Shown piece after piece: positions 1 to 7,443 of a stretch of 17,046 bases of DNA. Position numbers and translations under genes: made by a program. The notes beneath the pieces are model-generated. The model was not told the origin of the DNA, ran no database searches, and saw only the letters and a list, made by a program, of their open reading frames with translations. Position 1 is the first letter of the stretch; every line of letters starts with the position of its first letter. Source of the stretch: JBHEPS01 sp046261635 (GTDB lineage Bacteria > Acidobacteriota > Thermoanaerobaculia > Gp7-AA8); assembly GCA_046261635.1 (NCBI GenBank), contig JBHEOL010000090.1, positions 1 through 17,046 on the forward strand. The letters run 5' to 3'.

Positions 1-1356
1 CTGCGTCCATACCAGCGCGAAGGGCTCGGCTGGATGCTGCACCTTCGGGAGCTCGGGACCGCCGGCTGCCTGGCCGACGACATGGGGCTCGGAAAGACCG
101 TGCAGCTCCTCGCCCTTCTCGACTTCCTCGCCAACGACAAACCGTCGCTCGTCGTCGCCCCGCGCAGCCTTCTCTTCAACTGGAAGGAAGAGGCGGCGCG
201 ATTCACACCTCATCTGCGCGTTCTCGAGTATCACGGTTCCGGGCGGCAGAACGAACGCCTCGAGGACTACGACCTGATCCTGACGACTTACGGAACGCTG
301 AGGGCCGACATCGAGACGCTCTCGGGCCAGGAGTTCGCCTACGCAGTCCTCGACGAGGCGCAGGCAATCAAGAATGCCGGGAGCCAGACGGCGAAGGCGG
401 TGCGCCTGATCCGATCGGATCACCGACTCGCTCTTTCAGGAACACCGATCGAGAACCACATCGGCGAGCTCTGGAGCCTGTTCGAGTTTCTGATTCCAGG
501 CGCGCTCGGCTCGGCGCGCTGGTTCAGGCAGCACTTCGGGGGAAAATCCGTTCCCGATTCCCGCCGCGAGGCCCTGGGACGTGCGCTGCGGCCCCTGATC
601 CTTCGCCGCACGAAGGAACAGGTCGCCCCCGATCTGCCCGAGAAGATCGAGCAGACGCTCTGGTGCGAGCTCGAGCACGAACAGCGGCAGACCTACGAGG
701 AGCTCCGCATGTTCTATCGCCAGACGCTTCTCGGCGACGTGGCCGAGAAAGGAGTGGGGCGGTCCACGATGCAGATTCTGGAGGCGCTGCTGCGACTCCG
801 TCAGGCAGCGTGTCATCCAGGATTGATCAGCGGGGACGGTCAGGCGGTCAGCGCGAAGGTGGACCTCCTCATGATCGAGCTCCAGGAGATTCTCGACAGC
901 GGCCATCGCGTCCTCGTCTTTTCTCAGTTCACGACGCTTCTCGGCTTCGTCGCGCAGCGGCTCAAGAAGGACAAGACGCCTCACCTCTATCTCGACGGAC
1001 AGACCCGCGACCGGAAAAGCGTGGTCGATCAGTTCCAGTCGGAGAGCGGCCCGCCCGTGTTCCTGATCAGCCTGCGAGCGGGAGGGACCGGTCTCAATCT
1101 GACGAACGCGGACTATGTGTTTCTCCTCGACCCGTGGTGGAACCCGGCCGTCGAGTCTCAGGCAATCGACCGGACGCACAGGATCGGCCAGAAAAACAAG
1201 GTCTTCGCCTATCGGATCATCGCGAGGGACACGATCGAGGAGAAAATCCTCGAGCTTCAGCAGTCGAAACGCGAGCTCGCCGATGCGATCCTCACGGAGG
1301 AGAACAGCCTCCTGCAGAAACTCGATCTCGCGGATCTGGACAAGCTGCTCTCGTGA
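1..1356 (+). CDS. SNF2-family DEAD/DEAH-like helicase, C-terminal part (5' end outside window)
   Basis: The reading frame is open from base 1 to a TGA at 1354-1356, giving 451 residues of an SNF2/Rad54-type ATPase. The first residues (LRPYQREGLGW) are the Q-motif region that opens the helicase core, so the true start and any N-terminal zinc-finger or SWIM domain lie upstream. Counting from base 1: Walker A DMGLGKT at residues 27-33, motif II DEAQ at 118-121, then LSGTPIEN (motif III), VLVFSQFTTLL (motif IV), LRAGGTGLNL (motif V) and QAIDRTHRIGQ (motif VI). All key motifs are intact, so the enzyme should be active as a double-stranded-DNA translocase that remodels protein-DNA complexes. The specific target cannot be read from this part. 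It converges with recD2, and the transcript would run into paired hairpins just after its stop. Family call is firm; subfamily is not assigned. Confidence 0.95.
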   Translation: MRPYQREGLGWMLHLRELGTAGCLADDMGLGKTVQLLALLDFLANDKPSLVVAPRSLLFNWKEEAARFTPHLRVLEYHGSGRQNERLEDYDLILTTYGTLRADIETLSGQEFAYAVLDEAQAIKNAGSQTAKAVRLIRSDHRLALSGTPIENHIGELWSLFEFLIPGALGSARWFRQHFGGKSVPDSRREALGRALRPLILRRTKEQVAPDLPEKIEQTLWCELEHEQRQTYEELRMFYRQTLLGDVAEKGVGRSTMQILEALLRLRQAACHPGLISGDGQAVSAKVDLLMIELQEILDSGHRVLVFSQFTTLLGFVAQRLKKDKTPHLYLDGQTRDRKSVVDQFQSESGPPVFLISLRAGGTGLNLTNADYVFLLDPWWNPAVESQAIDRTHRIGQKNKVFAYRIIARDTIEEKILELQQSKRELADAILTEENSLLQKLDLADLDKLLS

Positions 1357-1361
1357 ACGTG

Positions 1362-1441
1362 GCGGAGGCTTTCCAGCCTCCGCTCGCGCCAAGTGCGCGC
1401 TCCCCGCTAACCGAAAACAGCTGAGGCTGGAAAGCCTCAGC
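1362..1441. repeat. Pair of mirror-image hairpins (REP/BIME-like) between convergent genes
   Basis: Two perfect 9-bp stems with 4-base loops lie 36 bases apart. Hairpin 1 (1362-1383) has arms GCGGAGGCT and AGCCTCCGC around loop TTCC. Hairpin 2 (1420-1441) has arms GCTGAGGCT and AGCCTCAGC around loop GGAA. The 16-base core of the first, GAGGCTTTCCAGCCTC, is the exact reverse complement of the core of the second, so the two hairpins are inverted copies of one element. The second contains the recD2 stop codon (1437-1439). There is no T-run after either stem, so a classical Rho-independent terminator is unlikely. The arrangement resembles a bacterial REP doublet (BIME), which often sits between convergent genes and can act in transcript-end stability or termination. 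The repeat structure is seen directly; the REP assignment is inference. Confidence 0.7.
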
Positions 1442-3587
1442 CACTGAGGCGCTCCCTCAGCTTCCCGCAACGCACCCGCGACTCCGCGTTTCTCACCGCC
1501 ATCTGGATCGCTCCCTTCTGGCCGACGACGATGACCAGACTTCGGCCCCGCGTCACCGCGGTATAGAGCAGGCTCCGCTGCAACATGATGGAGTGCTCCT
1601 TCAAGAGCGCGATGATGACCGCCGGGTACTCGGTTCCCTGTGACTTGTGAATCGTCGTTGCCCAGGCGAGGGAGATGGCATCGAGGTCAGCTCCCTCGCA
1701 TTCGACGAGCCTTCCGTCGAACTCGACCCCCATCTTCTTTTCGCGCGCCCTGACTCTTCGGACGATTCCGAGGTCGCCGTTGAAGATGTCCCGTTCGTAA
1801 TCGTTTTCGGTCTGCATCACCTTGTCGCCCGGCGCGAGAATGACGCCCCCCCGTTCCAGCCGGTCCGAAGACCCGGCAAGAGGATTCAGCGTCGCCTGGA
1901 TCGCGGCGTTCAGGCTCTGCACGCCCGCTTCGCCCCTATGCATCGGCGCGAGAACGTGAATCTCCCGAAGAGGATCGAATCCGAACCGATCCGGGATGCG
2001 GCGGGAAATCAGCTCCACGATCCTGTCGCGCGCCGCCGCGCCGTCGGCCGCCTCCACTACGTAGAAATCGGACTCGCTTCCACGCTCCGGGACGAGCGGC
2101 ATCTCGCCCCGGTTGATGCGGTGAGCGTTGACGACGATCCGGCTGCCGATCGCCTGCCGGTGAATCTCCTCGAGTCTGCGGACGGGGATCGACCCGGAGG
2201 CAATGATGTCGGCGAGTGCCTGACCCGGCCCGACGGACGGGAGTTGATCGGAATCGCCGACGAAAAGGAGCCCGGCGCGGGTTCTGACCGCCCTCAGGAG
2301 CGAATCGAGCAGCGGAATGTCGATCATCGAAGATTCGTCGACGATCAACAGATCGCAGTCGATCGGATTGAGCTCGTTTCTCTGGAACTCACGCGTCCGA
2401 GGATCGGGCTCGAGAAGGCGATGGATCGTGCGGGCTTCCCTCCCTGTCGCCTCGGCGAGCCGCTTTGCCGCACGTCCCGTCGGCGCCGCCAGCACGACGG
2501 TCATCCTTTTCGCTTCCACGATCTCCACGACGGCGCGCACAATCGTCGTCTTGCCAACGCCCGGTCCACCGGTGATCACCGAGACCTTCGCATCGAGCAC
2601 ACCGGCGACTGCCTTCCGCTGCGACGGCGACAGCTGAATTCCGAACTTCGGCTCGACCCACTCGATCGCCTTGTCCGCACGGATCTTCCACGGCGGAGCT
2701 CCGGCGTTGAGAGCGAGCAACCGCGAGGCCGCGCTCGATTCGGCATGATGAAGGCGCCTGAGAAAGACGGCCGGCTTCCCGCCGATCGGCTCGCCGACGA
2801 GTTGTCCACCCGCCAGCTCTTCGTCGAGCGCCTGAGCGACCAGCGGCTCCGGGACGCCGAGAAGCTTCGCGCCGAGCCCGACCAGCTTCTCGCGGGGAGC
2901 CGCGCAGTGGCCGCTTTGCGCTTCTTTCTCCAGGGCGTACTGAAGCCCGGCCCGCAGCCTCGGTATTGAATCCATCGCCACGCCCAGCCTCTGCGCAAGC
3001 GCATCCGCCGAAATGAAGCCGATTCCGCGGATCTCGTCCGCCAGCCGGTACGGATTCTCCCGGATCCGATGGATCGCGTCCGCTCCGTACTGCTTGTAGA
3101 TCCGCATCGCGCGGGCTGGCGGCACTCCGTGCTCGTGAAGAAAGATCATCAGCTCGCGGGACGCCTTCTGCTCGCCCCAGCTTTCGCGGATCGACTTCAG
3201 CTTCTTCTTTCCGATGCCCGGGACCGACAGAAGCTTCTCCGGCTCGCGGTCCATGATCTCGAACACGCGCTCGCCGAACTTCGCGAAGAGTTGCGAGGCC
3301 AGATGTCCGCCCACCCCACGAATCGCTCCGGAGGCGAGCCACGCTTCGATCGCCGCTCGCCCGCTGGGTGGGGAGACGCGGACTGCTCTCGCCTGGAACT
3401 GTTTTCCCCTCTCTGGATCGCTGACCCACTCCCCCTCGGCTTCGACGCGCTCCCCTTGCTGGACCTCAGGCGCGATCCCGACGATGCGCGCGATCTCACC
3501 GCCATCGACCCGGATCCTCATCACCGTGAAACCGTTCTCCGGATTCCGGAACGTGATCCGCTCCACCGTGCCTCTCAGCTCTCCCAT
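1437..3587 (-). CDS. recD2: RecD2-type ATP-dependent 5'-3' DNA helicase (RecD/TraA family)
   Basis: The product is 716 residues, the usual length for stand-alone RecD2 helicases that act without RecBC. The N-terminal OB-like segment (about 1-72) and helix-hairpin-helix regions (about 85-200, including SVPGIGKKKL at 121-130) precede a superfamily 1B helicase core. Seen motifs are Walker A GPGVGKTT (341-348), motif II VDESSMID (416-423), GDSDQLP (444-450), TIHKSQGTEYP (645-655) and LYTAVTRGRSL (674-684). RecD2 enzymes unwind DNA in the 5'-3' direction and contribute to replication-fork and damage tolerance functions. The frame stays open upstream to 3686, but the family-like N-terminus (MGELRGTVERIT) starts at 3587, and the extra 33 residues would run into the divergent gene. 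No Shine-Dalgarno sequence precedes the chosen ATG. Confidence 0.93.
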   Translation of the reverse strand: MGELRGTVERITFRNPENGFTVMRIRVDGGEIARIVGIAPEVQQGERVEAEGEWVSDPERGKQFQARAVRVSPPSGRAAIEAWLASGAIRGVGGHLASQLFAKFGERVFEIMDREPEKLLSVPGIGKKKLKSIRESWGEQKASRELMIFLHEHGVPPARAMRIYKQYGADAIHRIRENPYRLADEIRGIGFISADALAQRLGVAMDSIPRLRAGLQYALEKEAQSGHCAAPREKLVGLGAKLLGVPEPLVAQALDEELAGGQLVGEPIGGKPAVFLRRLHHAESSAASRLLALNAGAPPWKIRADKAIEWVEPKFGIQLSPSQRKAVAGVLDAKVSVITGGPGVGKTTIVRAVVEIVEAKRMTVVLAAPTGRAAKRLAEATGREARTIHRLLEPDPRTREFQRNELNPIDCDLLIVDESSMIDIPLLDSLLRAVRTRAGLLFVGDSDQLPSVGPGQALADIIASGSIPVRRLEEIHRQAIGSRIVVNAHRINRGEMPLVPERGSESDFYVVEAADGAAARDRIVELISRRIPDRFGFDPLREIHVLAPMHRGEAGVQSLNAAIQATLNPLAGSSDRLERGGVILAPGDKVMQTENDYERDIFNGDLGIVRRVRAREKKMGVEFDGRLVECEGADLDAISLAWATTIHKSQGTEYPAVIIALLKEHSIMLQRSLLYTAVTRGRSLVIVVGQKGAIQMAVRNAESRVRCGKLRERLSG

Positions 3588-3600
3588 CGGTTCGGAGTGA

Positions 3601-3606
3601 ATTCTA
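3601..3606 (-). promoter_or_regulatory. Possible -10 element of recD2 (leaderless or near-leaderless transcript)
   Basis: On the minus strand the hexamer TAGAAT matches the sigma-70 consensus TATAAT at five of six positions and lies 13 bases before the recD2 ATG. Transcription from it would start only about six or seven bases before the start codon. That fits the absence of a ribosome binding site. No recognisable -35 hexamer is present at 16-18 bases, and a GC-rich palindrome, CCCGCGCGGG (3609-3618), lies immediately upstream. This is a single-hexamer match and therefore weak. Confidence 0.3.
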
Positions 3607-3684
3607 TCCCCGCGCGGGTGAACGGCCGCGCCGGTATTCGTTCCGGCCCCGACCGCGTACCATGAGCGCAAAGGGAGACGAAGC

Positions 3685-6027
3685 ATGGAACGTTCGCTGG
3701 GCCTTCTCGTCCAGGAGCTGCTCCGCCGTGAACCGGTCGCCGCGCTTCTCGCGGGGACGGTCGGAGATCTCGACGGGCGACGTTTCGAGTGGCCTATCTC
3801 CGAGGAGCTTCGGCTCGCCGCCGTCAGGCATCAGGCCGTAATTCCGGCGGGAGCCACTCTCTTCGTCGAAATTGACGGCGACGGCGCGCTCTTCGGCGGA
3901 TCGTTCACATTCGATCCCGACCGCGAGTCCTTCCTGATCGTCGGCATCTCGGCCGTCGTCGAAGGTCGTACGGGGATCCCCGGCCAGGCCCCTCCGGTCG
4001 CCGGCAGGGTGGCCTTCGCAGCCGGTGCGGATGTCGTCCTCTCGAACGGCTTCCTTCACCCGAAGGACGAGCCTGTTCGCGAGGCCCTCCCACGAGATCT
4101 CACTCAGTTCATTCTTCCAGGCGAGCTCGGCGACCGCCGGCCACGCACGGCTGAAACGGGGGAGCCCTCCCAGTACGTCCATCTCGGTGGGTCGGGATCC
4201 ATCTCTCTCTCCGGATCGCTTCGCTGGCGGTCCGCCCTCCTCGAAACCGGCGTCGTGAGCATCGACGGGCTCGAGCTTCACAGCGCTCTCCTGGAGGCCC
4301 GAGCGGGAGCGGAGATGTCGTGGAGAGGATCGCTGGAGGGAACTTTCGACCTGATCATCTTCGCCGTGAACGAGGGCCGTCTCGAGGCTCGGCTCACGAA
4401 AAGCAGGCTTTCACGGGAGCGGAGCTCTTTTCAGGCCCACGCCGAGATCGTGGTCGCCGGAGCGGATGCGATGGCCGAGGCCGTGCTCGAGCCGTTGTTC
4501 GGACCGGCGGAGGATCTCGTCCGGCTTCTGGAGAAGGAGCTGGCTGCGATCGCCGACCTTCGCGCCCTGTTCCGGAGCGAAGCCGCGGAAGAGCTCGAGC
4601 GGCTTCTGGAGGACGACAGGGTCATCGAAGGGATCCGACGCTGGCTGGAGAAGATTGGGATCGACGTGGATCTCCGCAGACGCGTGCGGGCGGTTCTCGC
4701 CGATGCGGTCGGGATTGCGGCAGCCGGATCGATCGACCGGATCGAGAAATCCGCCGAACCCGCAATCGACGCAATGCGTGAGCTTCTGAGAGAGTACCGC
4801 CTTGCGATCCGAAAGATCGACACCGAACTGCGCGAAGCGGCACGGGTGGAGGTTGGTCTGGCACTCAGCCGCACCTCGGCTTCCGGATCGAAAGCGGCTG
4901 ATCTGCTGACCCTTCGATTCGGTTCGCGGCATTCCGATCTTCTCACCGCGCTTCTGCGTGGCGACCTCGATTCGGCTCTCACATTCGCGCGGCAGGAGAC
5001 CGACATCGAGATCGAAGGCTCGCTTCGAAGAGAGGGCTCACTCTCGATCGAGGCCGCGCTCGAGGTCCGGTTCCTCTGGGCGCGCGCGGGGATCGGCAAC
5101 ATGCTCCGCCATTCCTGGGACTACGAAGTCGGGGCTTTCGGCGACGTGACGATCGCCACTCGGGGAACGCTCGAGGTCTGGTCCAGAAACTGGAGATCGC
5201 TACGCACGCTCCGGGTCCTGGTCGACTCCCGCGTCACGGGAGCGCTCGCGGGCGCGGTCGAGACGGATCGGAATCGACTTTCGGTCGAATGGGCAATCGA
5301 GCTGAGGCCGACTCTCGCGCAGCTCGATCGATGGGAGCGGAGGCTGGTTCGAGCCGGCCTGCTCCCCGCTCAGGCGACGATGATCAGCGACCTGGCGCTG
5401 GTCGGAGAAGCTCACCGACAGCGCCCCTTCGGCGAGGTTCTGCTCACGGCTCGCTTCGACGCGGCCCATGAGATTCTCGAAGCGTTTGCCGAGCGATCGC
5501 CGGACGCGGTGCGGAATGTGTTCGCCCGGATCCTGGCGGAGGAGTACGCCGACTCGGCTCCGTTGAAGCCGACTGATGGCGCCGGACTCCCGATCTTCGC
5601 CTGGCCGGAAGTTCTGACCCTCGTCCGGAGAGGCGAGCTCGCCACCGGCCGGTATCCGCTCGCGATCCGTGGGCGTGGGGAACGGGAAGCGACCATCCAG
5701 GGCGATCACGCGCCGCTGATCGCGTTCGCCGCCCGGCTGGTTCTCTCTTTCGGCGAGGTCCATCGTGACCTTCGAGCTCTCCGCCGCCGAGCGGCAACGC
5801 TCGATGACCCGCACGGCCTCGCCCTGGAGATCTCACGAGTTGAGAAGCGGCTGCTCCGGCGGATCCGCAGCATCACGACGTCAGCGACGCTCCGCCGCGC
5901 GGACCTCGGCTTCGCTTTCTTCCGTGCGCTGTTCGAGCTGTGGAGAGTCGGATCGAACGGGAAGGCGCGAGTCGTTGTGCTCCGAAAGACCGACCGCCGC
6001 AGGTTCCTTTACGCGATGGGCGACTGA
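3685..6027 (+). CDS. Hypothetical protein, 780 residues, no recognised family
   Basis: I do not recognise this protein. The start is well supported: an AAGGGAGA ribosome binding site lies a few bases before the ATG. There is no signal peptide or clear membrane helix, so it is probably cytoplasmic. It contains no cysteine at all. By eye it alternates regions: short strand-like, Gly/Ser-rich stretches (about 50-125 and 165-260), a strongly charged helical block that may form coiled coils (about 260-390), a second strand-rich block (about 435-540), then a mainly helical, Arg-rich C-terminal part (about 540-780) with a basic end. The two strand-rich blocks look alike in style (GSGSISLSGSLRW at 169-181 and EGSLRREGSLSIEAALEVRF at 444-463), which could reflect duplication. 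It diverges from recD2 and converges on the hemerythrin gene, so it has no operon partner. Codon use looks like that of its neighbours. Confidence 0.85.
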   Translation: MERSLGLLVQELLRREPVAALLAGTVGDLDGRRFEWPISEELRLAAVRHQAVIPAGATLFVEIDGDGALFGGSFTFDPDRESFLIVGISAVVEGRTGIPGQAPPVAGRVAFAAGADVVLSNGFLHPKDEPVREALPRDLTQFILPGELGDRRPRTAETGEPSQYVHLGGSGSISLSGSLRWRSALLETGVVSIDGLELHSALLEARAGAEMSWRGSLEGTFDLIIFAVNEGRLEARLTKSRLSRERSSFQAHAEIVVAGADAMAEAVLEPLFGPAEDLVRLLEKELAAIADLRALFRSEAAEELERLLEDDRVIEGIRRWLEKIGIDVDLRRRVRAVLADAVGIAAAGSIDRIEKSAEPAIDAMRELLREYRLAIRKIDTELREAARVEVGLALSRTSASGSKAADLLTLRFGSRHSDLLTALLRGDLDSALTFARQETDIEIEGSLRREGSLSIEAALEVRFLWARAGIGNMLRHSWDYEVGAFGDVTIATRGTLEVWSRNWRSLRTLRVLVDSRVTGALAGAVETDRNRLSVEWAIELRPTLAQLDRWERRLVRAGLLPAQATMISDLALVGEAHRQRPFGEVLLTARFDAAHEILEAFAERSPDAVRNVFARILAEEYADSAPLKPTDGAGLPIFAWPEVLTLVRRGELATGRYPLAIRGRGEREATIQGDHAPLIAFAARLVLSFGEVHRDLRALRRRAATLDDPHGLALEISRVEKRLLRRIRSITTSATLRRADLGFAFFRALFELWRVGSNGKARVVVLRKTDRRRFLYAMGD

Positions 6028-6088
6028 GAGCAGCGCAGGGCTGAACCGGATCGGATCTGAGCGATTCACCGCGCTGGAGGGCGGATGC

Positions 6089-6736
6089 TCAGGAAGAGGC
6101 GATGTGGTCGTCGAGCTCTTCCCACTCCCACTCGTTCCACCATTCCCCCTCGATGCCACGGCACGTGTCGCCGTACGCGTGGCAAAACACGCACCCATCG
6201 CCCCGGACCGTGTCGGGCTCGGTCGGCGGATACGCGGCGGTCAGCCGCGCGGCGTCAGCCAACACCTTACGCTCCGAAGAGGTCGGCTCGCGGAGCGGCA
6301 GGTCCCTGATACCTTTCTTTTCCAGCCGGCTCTCGCTCTCGGGAAAGAGCACCGAGGTCTCGGCGTCGATGTGCGACCAGAGGGCGTGGGAGTAATCGCG
6401 GGCGAGACGGGACACTCCCACCCGGTCTCCGGCAGTCAACGCCTCTTCCAGATCGCCGAGCGTTTGCGCCATTGCGTGGTGGTCGGCCACGATCGTCGCG
6501 ATCGGTCCACGGGAAGGGAGGCCGGCGTTCTCCAACGCGGGGAAGAGAATCGCTTCTTCTCGATCGTGGTGCAGTTCGCCGGCGTAAATCCGGAAGAATC
6601 GCAGGAAGCGTGCTCCGTCTTCTGCCGTATCCTCGCCGGCTTCCAGGCCTCGCGCCCATGTCCGGAGCGCGCCGAGGACCCCCTCGATGATCTCGTGCTC
6701 TTTTCTGAGCTCGTCGAAGAATCTCATCGGGCTCAT
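6089..6736 (-). CDS. Hemerythrin-like (HHE) domain protein with C-terminal CxxCH motif
   Basis: The 215-residue protein has an N-terminal four-helix HHE/hemerythrin-like domain (about 5-135). Candidate di-iron ligands are H14 (KEHEIIEG), H56 and H57 with E60/E61 (ELHHDREEAILFP), H86 and H87 (ADHHAMA), H117, H122 and E126 (HIDAE). Such domains bind a non-haem di-iron centre and sense or carry oxygen, nitric oxide or iron. After a linker, the C-terminus carries CVFCH (C182, C185, H186) and C192, then an unusual Trp/Glu-rich tail (EWWNEWEWEELDDH). CxxCH is the c-type haem attachment pattern, but there is no signal peptide, so the cysteines more likely bind zinc or an Fe-S cluster, or act in redox. 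ATG 6736 is chosen over ATG 6727; neither has a close ribosome binding site. The gene stands alone, convergent with the 780-residue gene. Confidence 0.88.
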   Translation of the reverse strand: MSPMRFFDELRKEHEIIEGVLGALRTWARGLEAGEDTAEDGARFLRFFRIYAGELHHDREEAILFPALENAGLPSRGPIATIVADHHAMAQTLGDLEEALTAGDRVGVSRLARDYSHALWSHIDAETSVLFPESESRLEKKGIRDLPLREPTSSERKVLADAARLTAAYPPTEPDTVRGDGCVFCHAYGDTCRGIEGEWWNEWEWEELDDHIASS

Positions 6737-6832
6737 TCTGAGGGAGAACCGGCCCTCCGTACATGATGGAAGTCAGCTGAAGCATTGCCGGACGCGGCCA
6801 GAGGGACGGCCGCCGGCAGCTCGCGCCGGAGA

Positions 6833-6877
6833 GGGAGCCGCGCGCGGCGCTCCCCCGGGTGTCGTCAGGGAGCGCCG
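6833..6877 (-). other. Two mutually exclusive GC hairpins after the SWIB gene
   Basis: Nineteen bases after the SWIB stop codon, arms at 6868-6877 and 6845-6854 form a perfect 10-bp stem (CGGCGCTCCC with GGGAGCGCCG, 13-base loop). The middle arm can pair instead with 6833-6838 (GCTCCC in the transcript) in a 6-bp stem. No T-run follows, so this is not a standard intrinsic terminator, though it may protect or end the SWIB transcript. The remaining gap bases between 6737 and 6895 hold nothing else I can support. Confidence 0.4.
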
Positions 6878-6895
6878 GCGTAATCGCGAAGAGTG

Positions 6896-7189
6896 CTACT
6901 TCATGTGCTTGTTCACGAGCGAGGTCATCTCGAACATCGTGACCTGCTTTTTTCCACCGAAGACGGGGAGAAGCTTGTCGTCCGCATTGATGTTGCGGCG
7001 GTTCTTCTCGTCCTGAAGGCCGTTCGCCTTGATGTAGTCCCACAGCTTCTTCGTGATCTCGGTCCGGGGCATGGGATTGTTACCCACCACGGCGGCGAGC
7101 GCCGCATCCGGCTGCACGGTCGCCGCGAGGCCCTTGCCCGCTCCCTTCTTCGCTGCCGGTTTTGCGGAATCGTTCTTCGTTGTCGCCAT
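6896..7189 (-). CDS. SWIB/MDM2-domain protein
   Basis: The 97-residue product has a basic Lys/Ala/Gly-rich N-terminal tail (residues 1-23, including AKPAAKKGAGKG) followed by a single SWIB domain (about 24-97). The domain is recognisable by ITKKLWDYIKANGLQDEKNR (45-64), then INADDKLLPVFGGKK (67-81) and VTMFEMTSLVNKHMK at the end. SWIB domains are known from eukaryotic chromatin remodelling subunits. In bacteria they occur as small stand-alone proteins or fused to topoisomerase I, as in Chlamydia. The basic tail suggests nucleic-acid association in the cytoplasm or nucleoid, which is inference. ATG 7189 is certain because AGGAGG sits six bases before it; the longer frame upstream to 7573 overlaps the acyl-CoA dehydrogenase and is spurious. 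It is probably a monocistronic gene. Confidence 0.92.
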   Translation of the reverse strand: MATTKNDSAKPAAKKGAGKGLAATVQPDAALAAVVGNNPMPRTEITKKLWDYIKANGLQDEKNRRNINADDKLLPVFGGKKQVTMFEMTSLVNKHMK

Positions 7190-7443
7190 TGACTTCCTCC
7201 TAATGTTCGCTCGGGGCTTTCGGACAAAGAGTAGCGGATTCCCGGGGGAAATTGAGCAGGGAACTCCGGCAGATCGGGGTTTCCAGGGGTAAAAAGTCCT
7301 CTTTTCTCGCGATAAGGGGCCGCATTTCCGCGTCAGGCCTCTCGAGAGGCGGTCGCGTCCGCTTCCTGGCGGGCTCCGGACGGGAGCCGGAAATCTCCGT
7401 TTTCCCGTGTCTCGATGCGCCGCGCAGCGGCCCACCATGACGC
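7190..7443 (-). promoter_or_regulatory. SWIB upstream region with strong ribosome binding site and palindromes
   Basis: This 254-base stretch between the acyl-CoA dehydrogenase stop and the SWIB start contains no supportable gene. It holds AGGAGG at 7196-7201 (minus strand), a perfect 14-base palindrome GCCTCTCGAGAGGC at 7337-7350, and a 6-bp stem GGCTCC/GGAGCC at 7372-7388. The latter two lie just after the acyl-CoA dehydrogenase gene and may end or stabilise its transcript, although no T-run follows. A SWIB promoter is expected here, but I see no convincing -35/-10 pair. Confidence 0.4.

Noticed and set aside
1444..1460. Third small hairpin (CTGAGG/CCTCAG) next to the repeat pair
   Set aside because: It lies in recD2 coding sequence, has only six base pairs and lacks the repeat core; likely chance.
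1647..2969. 440-codon open frame on the plus strand opposite recD2
   Set aside because: It lies wholly within recD2, whose helicase motifs are intact.
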